Shown piece by piece: positions 36,745 through 47,954 of a DNA stretch of 64,000 nt (the stretch's first letter is position 1; every line of letters begins with the position of its first letter). Source of the DNA: Rhabdophis nuchalis (Eukaryota; Chordata; Lepidosauria; Squamata; Natricidae). Below the pieces are notes generated by a model. The model did no database searches and was not told the origin of the DNA. It saw only the letters and a list, made by a program, of their open reading frames with translations. Made by a program: the position numbers and the translations under genes. The stretch spans positions 42,191,110-42,255,109 of the forward strand of contig CM077647.1 in the NCBI GenBank assembly GCA_039707465.1. Direction: 5' to 3'.

Positions 36745-37551
36745 GGGCTCGCAATCTGGGTGTCCTCCTGGATTCCTGGCTGTCATTGGATGACCATGTG
36801 GCAGCCGTGACCACGGGGGCCTTCTATCAGGTGCACCTGATACGCCAGTTGCGCCCCTATCTAGATCGTGACGCATTACGCACGGTCACTCAAGCGCTCA
36901 CCTCCCGCCTGGACTATTGCAATGCTCTCTACATGGGGCTTCCCTTGAGGTGCACCTGGAGGCTCCAGTTGGTTCAGAATGCGGCCGCGCGGGGGATCTT
37001 GGGAGTGTCTCAATACTCCCATGTAACACCTCTCCTGCGCGAGCTGCACTGGCTGCCGGTGGCCTTCTGGGTGCGCTTCAAGGTGTTAGTAACCATCTTT
37101 AAAGCGCTCCATGGCACGGGACTTGGTTATTTGCGGGACCGCCTCCTACCACATACCTCCCTTAGACCTGTCTGCTCCCACAGAATGGGCCTCCTCAGGG
37201 TGCCATTCGCTAGACAATGCTGATGGGTGGCCCCCAGGAGGAGAGCCTTCTCTGTGGCGGGGCCTGCCCTCTGGAATGATCTTCCTCCCGACCTTCGTAT
37301 CATCACGGACCTATGCCTCTTCCGCCGGGCATTAAAGACTCATCTATTTCAAGAGGCCGGCCTGGCATAGTTTTAATGGATATAGTTTTAATTTGATTTG
37401 ATTTGATTTTAACCCTTTTTAATCTAAATTTTAGCACAGACTTTAATTTTATTTATTTTTAAATGGTTTTGTATTGCATTGTTTTATATTTTTATATTTC
37501 TGTGCGCTGCCCCGAGTCCCCTAGGGGAGATAGGATGGGATATAAATCTGA
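36745..37551 (+). pseudogene. L2-clade LINE, 5'-truncated, ORF2 C-terminus
   Basis: The frame 36786-37223 reads DHVAAVTTGAFYQVHLIRQL, LTSRLDYCNALYMGLP, LQLVQNAAARGILG and ELHWLPVAFWVRFKVL, ending PFARQC-stop. One residue is missing in ...QALTSRL, where other copies have ALVTSRL (an in-frame loss of one codon). The last part of the protein is separated by a stop at 37221. The 3' UTR ends CCGAGTCCCCTAGGGGAGAT and runs into a long ATA array. The flanking TAAATAG could be a target duplication, but the AT-rich context makes that weak. Confidence 0.88.
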
Positions 37552-37552
37552 C

Positions 37553-37627
<75 letters not shown>
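37552..37627. repeat. (ATA)n microsatellite, L2 tail
   Basis: About 25 uninterrupted ATA units directly continuing the L2 3' end. On the minus strand this gives an artificial poly-Leu open frame. Confidence 0.95.
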
Positions 37628-37629
<2 letters not shown>

Positions 37630-37630
<1 letters not shown>

Positions 37631-39062
37631 GCACAACGGGATTTTTAGTCCAATGTATCTGGAAGGAAGTAGTTTGGGAAAGGGTCCACTATATATAAAT
37701 GAAAAGCTCAATTACATTATGTATAGATTCCTTGAATTTTGGGTGTTCAACCAAGAAATTGCAATGTCATTAACTCTGAGCCAGAGTTAACTCACCCCAG
37801 ATCATTATCCTGCAATTACGAAGTTATTTCATCTGATCAATTATTTCATCATAATAGCTAATAGAATTGAGCTCAATATGTTCAATATGACACATAATAT
37901 GCTATGCTACAATAACACTTAAAAGCAGAAATACAATATTCCAATATCACATTCAAGACAGGAGTCAATACTGATAAATAATTGCTTTATTGTCAGAGCT
38001 GCTTGGAGGAACTGGAAGAAGAAAATACATTAGTTTTTTCTTTATACCAAACTGTTGGCCTTACATTTAAAAATAAAAAGTAAAACATTGTGAACAAATA
38101 TGTTGGCAGCTGAAAGAGAAGACATGCTTTCTTTCTTGATCAGATTGATGTATAATGACATTTTAGCAGCTGGCAGGGATACCTCTCTCCCTCTCTTGAT
38201 ACACATATAAACATAGAAATATGTGAAATCCTGTGGGCAAATAATGCCAGTTCTCCTAAAATCTTCAAAATCTTTAATTAGACAGAAGTTTGACTGTCGT
38301 ATACCAAACAGTCAAACTGCATCTGCATCTGATGGCAGACTCTTTAAAAATTGATTTTATGTGAAAACAGGATAATATTGTCACTGATTGCATATTAAGG
38401 AAATATGTTCAGATCAAAAGCATTCCATGGTAGGTATTATCTGATTATAAGTAATAAAATGGAATGAGGCATCCCTTATAACACTTACTTAAACTCATTG
38501 GGAGTTTGTACTACTGAGGTAGATTCCCCACCCCCTATACATTTTATAAATGATATAAACAAATTGACCTTTGTGGGTATTTCATCTTATAATGTCACAT
38601 TTTTCCTGGCTAGGAAGAATCAAGCATATGCTGCCAAAATAATCTCACTATAGCAATCATACGAAGTGGTAGAAATCCCAGTAGATAATAGCTGTGATGG
38701 GTAGTGTAGCTAAGTTTTATAATATGGTAAAATCTAACAGATGTCATGACTCTGCATGTACATAAAAACAAAATATGTTCTCATGAGCATACTTTTATTT
38801 TAAATTAATATTTTGAAACCAAAATATCATACAAAAACTTTTCTTATTTAAAAATAAGTGTGGATAACGATCCACTATCACTCAGTCTTCATCTGCAAAC
38901 ATGGAATTTGCTGTTTATTAATTTGAAATAACAACTACTTGGAGATTAAATATCATAATGCTATTCAAAAGTTAGACTGGTGGGAAGAATGAAACCAGTC
39001 TGAAAAAGCTGAAATAACTTGAACAGTATTGAAAACCTGAGGTAAACAATGTTCTCTTTCCA
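37630..39062. other. THSD7A intron 1, no feature recognised
   Basis: AT-rich sequence without repeats or frames that I can name. Confidence 0.45.
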
Positions 39063-39093
39063 ACTGGAGATGACACAATATGTCATCTCCAGT
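39063..39093. repeat. perfect 13-bp hairpin
   Basis: ACTGGAGATGACA (39063-39075) and TGTCATCTCCAGT (39081-39093) flank a five-base CAATA loop. A second, weaker inverted copy, CTTTCCAAC with GTTGGAAAG near 39139, suggests a nested palindrome. Confidence 0.85.
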
Positions 39094-40269
39094 CGTAACT
39101 GCAATGGCAGAACCATAATGATGTCAACTCTAGTTGGAAAGGGTGTCTAATTGAAAGATGGGTTACTGGAATAGCATTTCATTGCTGTCTGAAGTGATCA
39201 TCTACAGTTTGGCAACCCAGATCTGAGTACCTAGTAATATGACACTATTGTACATTTTATTCTATGGCAGGGCTACTGAATCTGGACTACAAACATGGAT
39301 TACTGCTATATTAAATAGCAGAGGACTATTTGCTGCTATCTTTTGGTCATCTAGATTTTTGAAAGCCCTCCCTATCAGCCCTAACATAGCTGTTATAAAC
39401 TACTATGCGATGATGTTGGTTGAACAATCTCTTTTTTCAGATAATGCTAAGTAGATGCCTAATAATAGAAACAACTGTTTCGAACTATTTTTAAAATGTT
39501 CTTCCTTTCTTTAATTTTATTTGCATTGTTCCATGAATCATTATTTGCATTTGATTTAATAGGATAGTATTCTATTGTTAAAGGAATCAAAAGTACTACG
39601 GTGGAATCCAAGAATAATTTTAAACAAGAACATATATACAACATATTAATTCATTAATTAGTAAATAAAACCATGATGTAAAGGCATCCCAATAAGAATT
39701 GAGTAAGATTAAACATATCAAAACAAACGTGAATAAACTTTTTCCATTCTTGGCTAAAATAAACTTTATCTAGAAATAATGTTAAACTGAATTTCCACAT
39801 AAAATCACTTATCCTAAGATCATTGGAAAAATAAACTAGTTTTATCATTTTCTGTTGCTTCCAAGGAAATAAACAAGCTCAGCTACTTTAATTTACAAAT
39901 ACTTTCAGGGTATACTCTGGGGCCAAAGTTGCAACAGTAAGTGATTGATGGAGAGCAGCAAGCTCCAAGTATGTCAATCCTCAAAAGACCCTTTTAGTTG
40001 AAGGTCATAACTGCCAAGGTTTCTGCAGCTCCATATAAAACATAATACCAATTTCCATGACATTACTGGCCTATTTGCATCTCATTAACAAGGAACAATA
40101 AATAACTTTTAAAACTACATGAACCTATTCTTGTTGATGAAATCAGCTAACTTAATAATCATGATGCAAGGAACTGGGGAGGAACTACAGGCTAATAATA
40201 ATAATTAGTGAATGTATTAATCTGTTGAAATTTTGATTTTGGGTGGAAGTTTACATGTATTGTTGATTG

Positions 40270-40350
40270 TCATAGTTTTAATTTTTACCTGTACACCGCC
40301 CCGAGTCCCTTCGGGGAGAGGGGGCGGTCTAGAAATCCAATAAATAAAAT
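40270..40350 (+). repeat. L2 LINE 3' UTR fragment
   Basis: ACCTGTACACCGCCCCGAGT, CCCTTCGGGGAGAGGGGGCG and GTCTAGAAATCCAATAAATA make the L2 3' end seen also at 45395 and 53685. Only the last ~80 bp are present. Confidence 0.85.
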
Positions 40351-40863
40351 AAAGTAAGAATATTGCAAGACTATGTCCATTTCATATAGAAGCTGAGATG
40401 GAAATTGTTCCTTCGTAACCTAAGAAATCAGTATCTCCAGATTTCAGAAACATTTGAAAATGGAAATATGATACCATAATAATTTTCCTGTTGAATATTT
40501 TATTAAGTGTACATCAAAACATTGTACAGGAAAAAAGTATAGCAATTCAGAATAGTCCAAATTTAGTACATTATGAGAAAAAGAATGCATTTTAAAACAA
40601 ATTGAATACATTTCTTCTCAGTTAGTAAGTAGTTTATTCACTGAGTATTGTTTTATATGATTGCGTAGTCATTAACAAATGAAGTGTTCTATTATCAGAA
40701 TTCTACCATTTTCCAGATTATGTTATTTTCCATTAATAATCTTTCAATTTCCACCCAAACTTTCCTGAATTGCCTTTCTTTCCACAGAAAATCCATTGAG
40801 ACATTGAACATGCGTTTTGGAGCTTATAGAAACATTATCCTTCTAAAAACATAGTTAAATATT

Positions 40864-40890
40864 TACACACACACACACACACACACACAG
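40864..40890. repeat. (AC)n microsatellite
   Basis: Thirteen AC units in a row. Confidence 0.95.
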
Positions 40891-40996
40891 ATATTTCCCC
40901 TTTCTTAAAATATCTGCCCAAGAATCTAATGGTGAAACAGCCCAAAGTTTCTCTTAAGGGATATGTGGAGTTGCTGCTATTTAATGATGACATTTT

Positions 40997-42964
40997 CAAA
41001 GAGACGCTGGAAATTTTCCTTAGTTGAAATAGTCAGGCAGGGACACAGAGAAGCCACTTCCACCGCTCATCTCAGCGCCAGGTGAGAGAGTAGCAAAAAA
41101 AAAGAATTTTTTAAACTCAGCCAGACCTAGAAACAATGTTGCAGAAAGTCACAATCCACTTTCCCTTGTTAAAGACCGTCCGGAGTGAAAGTTTCCGCTT
41201 TCTCTTTGCAGAGAAGCCATTTTGACGTGCCGCTTAAATCCGAGGGGTTTTTTTTTAAAAATAAACACCCCCCTCCCAGTCCGTTCAGCCTGGCTGGCAG
41301 CAGAAAAAAAGTTTTTTTAAAAACTCACTCTCTCCTCGCAGCTGAAGCCTCAGGAGCCCTTCCGACTGAGCCGATCAGCCCTCCTCATTGTTGTGAATGG
41401 CGCCGTCTTCCTTAGGCGAAGGGAGAACCCCCCGCTAGCATGTTCTCCCTCACCTGAGCCGCGCCGGAAGCCACTTCCTCTACCGCCGTGGGGGGGGCGC
41501 CCCCCGACGAGCCGGCCCTACGGGAGACCCTCAAAAAAGAGGAGTCTCGCCCCCGTTGGGGGTCAGAAGAAGAAACAAAGCGGCGAGCGAGCGCTAGGCT
41601 CGCCCGTCGCCGCAGGAGCCGGAACCGGAAGCTCTCTCTGGATTTTTGAAAAAAAAAATTCTTTTGATGGATTTGTGACTTCTTCTCTGGAATACCTTCG
41701 TTATTACTAATTGTTGATTTGGGAAATTGTGTCTCTTTTGGTTTCTGAATTGTTTGCAACTCCACAACCCTGAATTGAACTGAGCTCCTGATCTGCCCCA
41801 CCAGCCCCACCCGGAAAACGCCATCTTGGTGGCAGTGACTCTAACTTTTAACCATGGCACAAGAAGCAGCACTTGTAAATTTGGAACAAAGGATGGCTTC
41901 TCTTGAAACCTCTATGCAAACTTTGATATCAGAAATAAAGGCCCAGAGGGCTGAAAATAGTACTTTTAAAAAGGAACTATTGGATACCCGGAAGCAAGTG
42001 TTGGAGAATACACAGAAGAATGAAGAATTGGAAGGAGGGTTGGAGGGGGCTAAGGGAGAGATTAAAAATGTTTCTAGTGAGGTGGGGGAAATAATTGGGC
42101 ATGTGTCTAGGATAGATATGGAAAGAATGACATATTTTTTGAGATTTCAGAATGTTCTTGAGGAATCTGGTGAATGCCTACCTGATCTTATGAGTACAAT
42201 TTTAGCAGACTATTTACAAAAACCTAAGGATGAGATCAGGCGGGACATTGACCTAGCCTATAGAATTAATTCTGCATATGCCAGGATGAATGAAGTGCCT
42301 AGAGAGATACATGTGAAAGGTCAACCAGAGAGGAAATCCTGAAAGCGCAGAGAGAGAAACCTTTAACTTATCAACGAGAAACGGTCACTATCTTGAAGCA
42401 GATCCCTAGAAAAATTAGAGATTCAAGAAGGAATTTTTCCTTCTTGTCTAAAACCTTGTTTGATCACGGGATTTGGTTCAAGTGGATGACACCTGAAGGG
42501 ATGCTGGTGTTCTGGGAAGGAGGAAGAGTGAGGATTAAAACAGTTGCTGAGGCGGAAGCCTTTCTTAAAAAACATTCCTCTGCCCTGGGGGAAGATCCAG
42601 GGGGGACGGAGGGGGTCACGGCCCCGCCCACGGGGGGCCAGGGAGGAGAGAAAGAAGATACAATAGCCAAAAGACTTAGATCAAAAAAATAACTTTGCCT
42701 TGATTTTTCTTGAACAATTTTGTATAATATTTCTATCCGGACTTTTTGTAAATGTCTGACAGCATGAAAGGGAGAATTTAGGTAAATGTACTTGCTTTCA
42801 TCTTGTAGTGGTATGGAAAATGTTTTCTATGTTAACTTTTTTAATGTGTATTTTGAGGTTTCGGAAGGCCCGACGACTCTGACGTGAATGCTCTCAAAAT
42901 TTCTTTGTAACCATTACCCTATCCTGTTAAAAAATGTAAAACCAATAAAACTTTTTCAATATAA
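40997..42964 (+). mobile_element. ORF1-only L1-like (half-L1) retroelement with 14-bp TSD
   Basis: The 14-base AATGATGACATTTT occurs at 40983-40996 and 42965-42978 and brackets a 1968-bp insertion. Inside, in order: a GC- and CpG-rich 5' leader (about 41040-41850), an L1-type ORF1 (41854-42692, broken by one frameshift) and a 270-bp noncoding 3' end with AATAAAA near 42946. No ORF2 (endonuclease or reverse transcriptase) is present between ORF1 and the 3' end. This is the layout of mammalian HAL1 elements. The element must have been mobilised by a full L1. It lies antisense to THSD7A. The alternative is a full L1 that lost ORF2 by internal deletion before or after insertion. Confidence 0.85.
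41854..42692 (+). pseudogene. L1-type ORF1 protein (one frameshift)
   Basis: ORF1p is the RNA-binding trimeric chaperone of L1 elements. From ATG at 41854 (context AACCATGG) the first frame gives 162 codons: a long coiled coil from about residue 5 to 90 (LEQRMASLETSMQTLISEIK, later NEELEGGLEGAKGEIKNV), then an RRM-like part (TYFLRFQNVLEE, DLPDLM-like segment, ADYLQKPKDEIRRDIDLAYR). At about 42315-42341 the frame shifts. The C-terminal domain continues as AQREKPLTYQ, ILKQIPRKIRDSRRNFSFLS, HGIWFKWMTPEGMLVF and AEAEAFLKKHSSALGE, ending at the stop at 42690. Restoring the frame would give about 280 residues, normal for ORF1p. The single lesion suggests a fairly young copy. Confidence 0.85.
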
Positions 42965-43558
42965 AATGATGACATTTTTTGGAAGCAAACCATACCAAGT
43001 TTATGACTGCCAGCTCAATAGATTTAATGAATTCTTGATTCCTATTCATGCCTCTTAATAAGTTGCTAAGCAGCATCTGTCTTTAATTAACAATCTTAAT
43101 TAATTGATAGTTAATATTCACAAGTAATTTCCTTTCAAAAACTTAAGTAACATGAGTACTTATTTCAATTATAACAAACATTAAACTGCTTCATTTGATG
43201 TCTTGCAATGATTTCTGAAAAGAAATTTTCTGGATCTATGTTAGCCAACTTGACAATTTCTGAGAGTTGAAAACCATGCATCATTCTAGAACTTAGATTG
43301 GGAAAATTCCACTCTAGATCTTTAAATCTAATAATCAAGTTTGTGTTAAAATTAATCAAATTTGTTTATTTATTTTAGTATTGGATAACTTTGAATAAAA
43401 ATCTGGGGACCACACCTTTGTGTCTATTCTATGAATGCCTCTAAATAAACATCATAATTGACAATCCATTCTAGTTAGCACTTAGATAAACAATTGGGAC
43501 TTCCAAGACTATTGACTAGGCTGTGAACGCAAAGAATACCTCTCCCAGAAGAATAATT

Positions 43559-45460
43559 TGGGGAATATCTGCAGGACAAAATCGCTCAGATTCGGACTAG
43601 TGGTCAGACTAGTGGTCAGACTAGTGGTCTGGAGGGGACGTCGGAGGCGGGTCTTGAGGTTCCATTCTGGGAGGAGTTTGACTCTGTTACTTCCGACGAT
43701 ATGGACAGGTTGCGTAGGCGACTGCGAGCTACCACATGTTTACTGGACCCGTGTCCCTCCTGGCTTGTACTGGCATCCTGGGAGGTCACACGAGGCTGGC
43801 TCCAGGAGTTAGTCAATGCTTCTTTGAGTGAGGGGTTCTTGCCGGCCGTCTTGAAAGAAGCGGTGGTGAGGCCCCTCCTCAAGAAGCCTTCCCTGGACCC
43901 AGCTTTGTTAGTTAACTACTGTCCCATCTCCAACCTTTGCTTTCTGGCGAAGGTTGTAGAGAGTGTGGTGGCACAACAGTTTCCACTCCACTTGGAGGAA
44001 ATTGAGTATCTGGACCCGCGCCAGTCTGGCTTCCGGCCCGGCCACAGTACGGAGACGGCATTGGTCGCGTTGGTGGATGATCTCTGGAGGGCCAGAGATG
44101 GGGGTTGCTCCTCCATCCTGGTCCTATTAGACCTCTCGGCGGCTTTTGATACCATCGACCATGGTATCCTATTGCATCGACTGGAGGGGTTGGGGGTGAG
44201 GGGCACCGTTTTACGGTGGTTCTCCTCCTACCTCTCCTGTCGATCGCAATTTGTATTGGCAGGGGGGCAGAGGTCGACCTCGAAGCCGCTCACTTGTGGG
44301 GTGCCACAAGGGTCGGTCCTCTCGCCTCTCCTGTTCAATGCATATATGAAGCCGCTGGGCGAGATCATACGTGGGTTTGGGGTAGATTACCATCTGTATG
44401 CTGATGACACCCAGTTGAACATCTCTACCCCAAACTACCCCAACGATGCCGTCGAAGTGATGTCCCGGTGTCTGGAAGCCATACGGATCTGGATGGGAAG
44501 TAACAGACTCAAGCTCAACCCGTCCAAGACTGAGTGACTGTGGCTACCGGCGCCCCGGTTCAACCTGTTGATTCCATCACTGGCCATTGGGGGCGAACAT
44601 CTGGCCCCCGTGGATCGGGTACGCAATTTGGGCGTCCTTCTAGATGCCCGGCTGTCAATGGATGACCATGTGACAGCCGTGGCCAGGGGGGCGTTCCACC
44701 AGGATCGCCTGGTGCACCAGTTGCGTCCCTTATTGGACCGGGATGCCCTTCGCACAGTCATTTATGCGCTTGTGACGTCCCGTTTAGACTACTGTAATGC
44801 TCTCTACATGGAGCTCCCTTTGAGATGCACCTGAAGGCTGCAGCTGGTCCAAAATGCGGCCGCGCGGGCAGTTCTGGGAGTTGCCAGATACTCCCACGTA
44901 ACACTGCTCCTGTGCAGGCTGCACTGGCTGCCTGTGGCCTTTCGGGTGCATTTGAAGGTGTTGGTCATCATCTTTAAAGCGCTCCATGGCACAGGACCTA
45001 GTTATTTGCGGGATCGTATCCTGCCCCATACATCCCTTCGGCCGATTTGCTCTCACAGAGAGGGACTTCTCTGGGTGCTGTCCACTAGGCAATGCAAGCG
45101 GGCGATGACCAGGGGAAGGGCCTTCTCTGTGATGGGTCCAACACTTTGGAATGACCTTCCCCCTGATATCAGAACGACCACGGACCTCTGCTCCTTCCGC
45201 CAGAAACTCAAAACTCATTTGTTCCATCTAGCCGGCTTGGCCTAACTTCATGCTGCTCGCCCGAGTCTGTAATTTTAAATTATTTTATTCGGTTTTATGG
45301 GTTTAGTTTTAACTTTTATAAATTTGTACAGAAGACTATTTAATTTGATTTTAACTTTGTATGTATTGTTATGGTTTTAGTAGTTTTAATTTTTACCTGT
45401 ACACTGCCCCGAGTCCCTTCGGGGAGAGGGGGCGGTCTAGAAATCTAATAATAATTAATT
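43559..45460 (+). mobile_element. L2-clade LINE with reverse transcriptase, 5'-truncated
   Basis: The 1.9-kb insertion carries the end of the ORF2 linker, the whole reverse transcriptase, the C-terminus and the 3' UTR (ACTGCCCCGAGTCCCTTCGG, then GGGGCGGTCTAGAAATC). The endonuclease part is missing. It is antisense to THSD7A and lies 595 bp beyond the ORF1-only element. An inverted L2 3' end follows at once on the right. Confidence 0.92.
43590..45245 (+). pseudogene. L2 ORF2 reverse transcriptase, two premature stops
   Basis: One frame runs from a linker with three TSGQ-type repeats through the reverse transcriptase to the C-terminus. Visible motifs: VVRPLLKKPSLDP and NYCPISNL (fingers), SGFRPGHSTETALVALVDDL, LLDLSAAFDTIDHGILLHRL (first catalytic Asp region), LTCGVPQGSVLSPLLF, HLYADDTQLNI (YADD catalytic pair) and LKLNPSKTE. 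The frame is interrupted by stops at 44535-44537 and about 44832, both at positions where one base change explains TGA. After them come VRNLGVLLDARLSMDDHVTA, LVTSRLDYCNALYMEL and LWNDLPPDIRTTTDLCSF, ending at RLAGLA-like HLAGLA. No frameshift is needed over about 1.6 kb. The catalytic residues look intact, so only the stops and the missing endonuclease make it dead. Confidence 0.92.
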
Positions 45461-45469
45461 AATAATAAT

Positions 45470-45652
45470 TTATTATATTTATAAACCGCCCCCTCTCCCT
45501 GAAGGGACTTGGGGCGGTGTACAGGAAAATTAAAAAACCAACTAAAAACATACAATACACACAAATTTAAAAAACAAATTAAACTACCCTGTACAAAATT
45601 TAAAAACCATTAAAATTACCACCCATTTAAAACCCAATGAACAATTTGAGAA
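45470..45652 (-). repeat. L2 LINE 3' UTR fragment, inverted
   Basis: AAACCGCCCCCTCTCCCTGA, AGGGACTTGGGGCGGTGTAC and AGG are the reverse complement of the L2 3' end just to the left, so the two L2 tails face each other and can form a hairpin of about 60-bp arms. About 110 bp of upstream 3' UTR follow. Confidence 0.85.
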
Positions 45653-45655
45653 TAA

Positions 45656-45714
<59 letters not shown>

Positions 45715-45727
45715 CAACAACAACAAC
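45653..45727. repeat. (AAT)n then (AAC)n microsatellite
   Basis: About eighteen AAT units run into five or six AAC units. Confidence 0.95.
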
Positions 45728-46367
45728 ATAAACAGTTCTGGTAATGCTATCTAAGAAGAACTATATTAACCATGCAAAATCCATACCTGACCATGCAGAT
45801 CTTTAGGGAATAAAGGAGCAGCATCAACATCTAGAAGGGAGAGAGGGACTGCTGGAAGCATCCATCATCAGCCCAGTAAAGGCTAATGATTGTTCTAATG
45901 ACCCATGCCAACATTAGTGACTCCGTGGTGTTAATCCCACTCAAATTCCTATTTCATCCCCTTTGGTTATCAGTAAGTAGAATCTTTTCTGAGTTAATTT
46001 ATACTCCTGCTGACTCCATTTACACATCTATGTAGTTATCTTGGCAGAATGCCCTTCTACTGTATTTTGCTTGGATATCTACAGTATATCTACCTCTACC
46101 TCTACCTCCCCCCCCACCTCTTCCCATCTTGCTTAAAGCTCTGGACATTTCTATGATCTTGCATTCAACTCTAACCAAGTGTGACTCTATTTTAGTTTTT
46201 GCATCAAAATTAATCAGATAGATTACCAGGTTTTTCATTACCTAACCACAATCTCTGCTCACACAAAAATATTGATGAAAGCTGGGAATTTTTCAGTCCC
46301 ATCCTATCTCCAGCAATAGCTTCACATATGCTAATTGGAATAGTTATACTTTTGCTTCTTTCTTATA

Positions 46368-46403
46368 GTAGCCTTTATTGTCATTGTAGCCTTTATTGTC
46401 ATT
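46368..46403. repeat. exact 18-bp tandem duplication
   Basis: GTAGCCTTTATTGTCATT occurs twice in direct succession (46368-46385 and 46386-46403), followed by GTACAAATTGTAC, a short palindrome. It may be the end of an unidentified repeat. Confidence 0.85.
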
Positions 46404-46559
46404 GTACAAATTGTACAAAATAAATACAACAAAATTGGTTTTAGCCTCACTGGCGAAATCCATGACAACAAATACAAACAACATAAATAGTATAAGGAAT
46501 AATCCCAATGCAAGTAATTAGGGGAACAGAAAAAAAAAAACTAGTCATACATTTCCGTG

Positions 46560-47950
46560 TGTGCATAGAGTGATTGTGGTTGCGTTTTCATAACAAAATA
46601 AAGCCTTTTCAAATCCAGCATTCTCTTGCTGATGACAAAGGCAATAGGTGGCCATGATAACCAATAGAAACCAATAGCCTTATAAAAGTTAGCTAAGCAG
46701 ATAGTCATTATTTGTTCTTTCAGCTAAGAATGTTCTTGCTTAATTGTGGCCCATGTGCATAAATGCTTTTTATCTTGTCATGAATCTCCCAGCAATCAGG
46801 TTTATTGGATGACCCCAGGCTCTACTTTCTGAGACAGGGTTATTATCTTGTCCTTTATTATTATCCTGAGAAAGAGACATAAATAAACAAGAAGGATATA
46901 ATAATATTTCCCAATAGAAACAGAACATTTTTATAGTTGCAAAATACCATGCCATCTGCTACCTATATACAAAGGCTATGTTAAGTGTTTGCAAGAAACA
47001 GTTGTTACAGCAATTTTGAAAATGATTCAAAATTTAAATTTTCAGGCATTCAAGATTTTTCAGACCCTGAAAATTTGATCTGTTTCAGCACCAAGGTTTC
47101 GTTGGGAAATTTTGGGTCTAGACTGGTAGAAGTACTAATTTGTTTTCTTTCTGTAAATTATTGAAACCAGGGTCAGTCTAAATTACAATGTGGTTTAATA
47201 ATCCTTTTATAATCAACTGACCACTATTTATTTAGAAGGCCCATGGAAGAAGAAGATGGTTTAGTAGGCAGATTGACACACAATTTATTAATTAGTTAAT
47301 ATGAATCAGTTAGCAACTCTTACGACCAGTAACAAGAAATTGTTTAGTCATGGACACATTCATGGAAAATCTGATTTAGCATTTTAATCCTAGTACATAG
47401 CTTTCAATTGTACATTCATTAATTGCGACTCATTCTTTCTTCTATTACAAGCTAAGCAATTTCATCTTCTGAACTTTGTTGATGCTATTAATATATCAGA
47501 TCATGCATGACTTCTTCATTCTACAGCTATTTCATGTGGATAGTTTTTCTGAGCACATAATAACATTAATCATTTTTTAATATTTAGATGGAATTTTTTA
47601 CATTTAATTCTGTATATTAGTTTAGACCATATGAAAACAGGGAATATCATCATCTGACTATGTGTGAATAATCTTGGGAGACAAAAGAGAAGAACCGAAG
47701 CTTAGGCAACAATCAGTGAAGAGATATTTTAGTCCACAGAGGAATGAGGATATGGGAAGCATCTCAGAAGCAGCCTCCTAAGTTCTCTAGAAAGTAAACA
47801 TGAGTAAGGGGAGAAGTGCTTTCATATTTGCACAATTCTATTTCTCTAAGTTTATAAATAAAGGTAGTGCTAGTATTCATAGTTTTGTTTTATTATCTGG
47901 ACTATCTCAAAGGGCTGAGATTTATTTCACAAATATGAGCCAAATTTTGC
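46560..47950. other. THSD7A intron 1, no feature recognised
   Basis: AT-rich sequence without identifiable repeats or coding frames. Confidence 0.4.
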
Positions 47951-47954
47951 CTCA

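Noticed and set aside
41040..41850. CpG island / host promoter
   Set aside because: The CpG richness is confined to the retroelement leader between its target duplications; it is better explained as the L1-type internal promoter region.
41185..41872. Several GC-rich frames of 76-132 codons
   Set aside because: They lie in the CpG-rich leader of the ORF1-only retroelement, overlap each other on both strands and have no domain.
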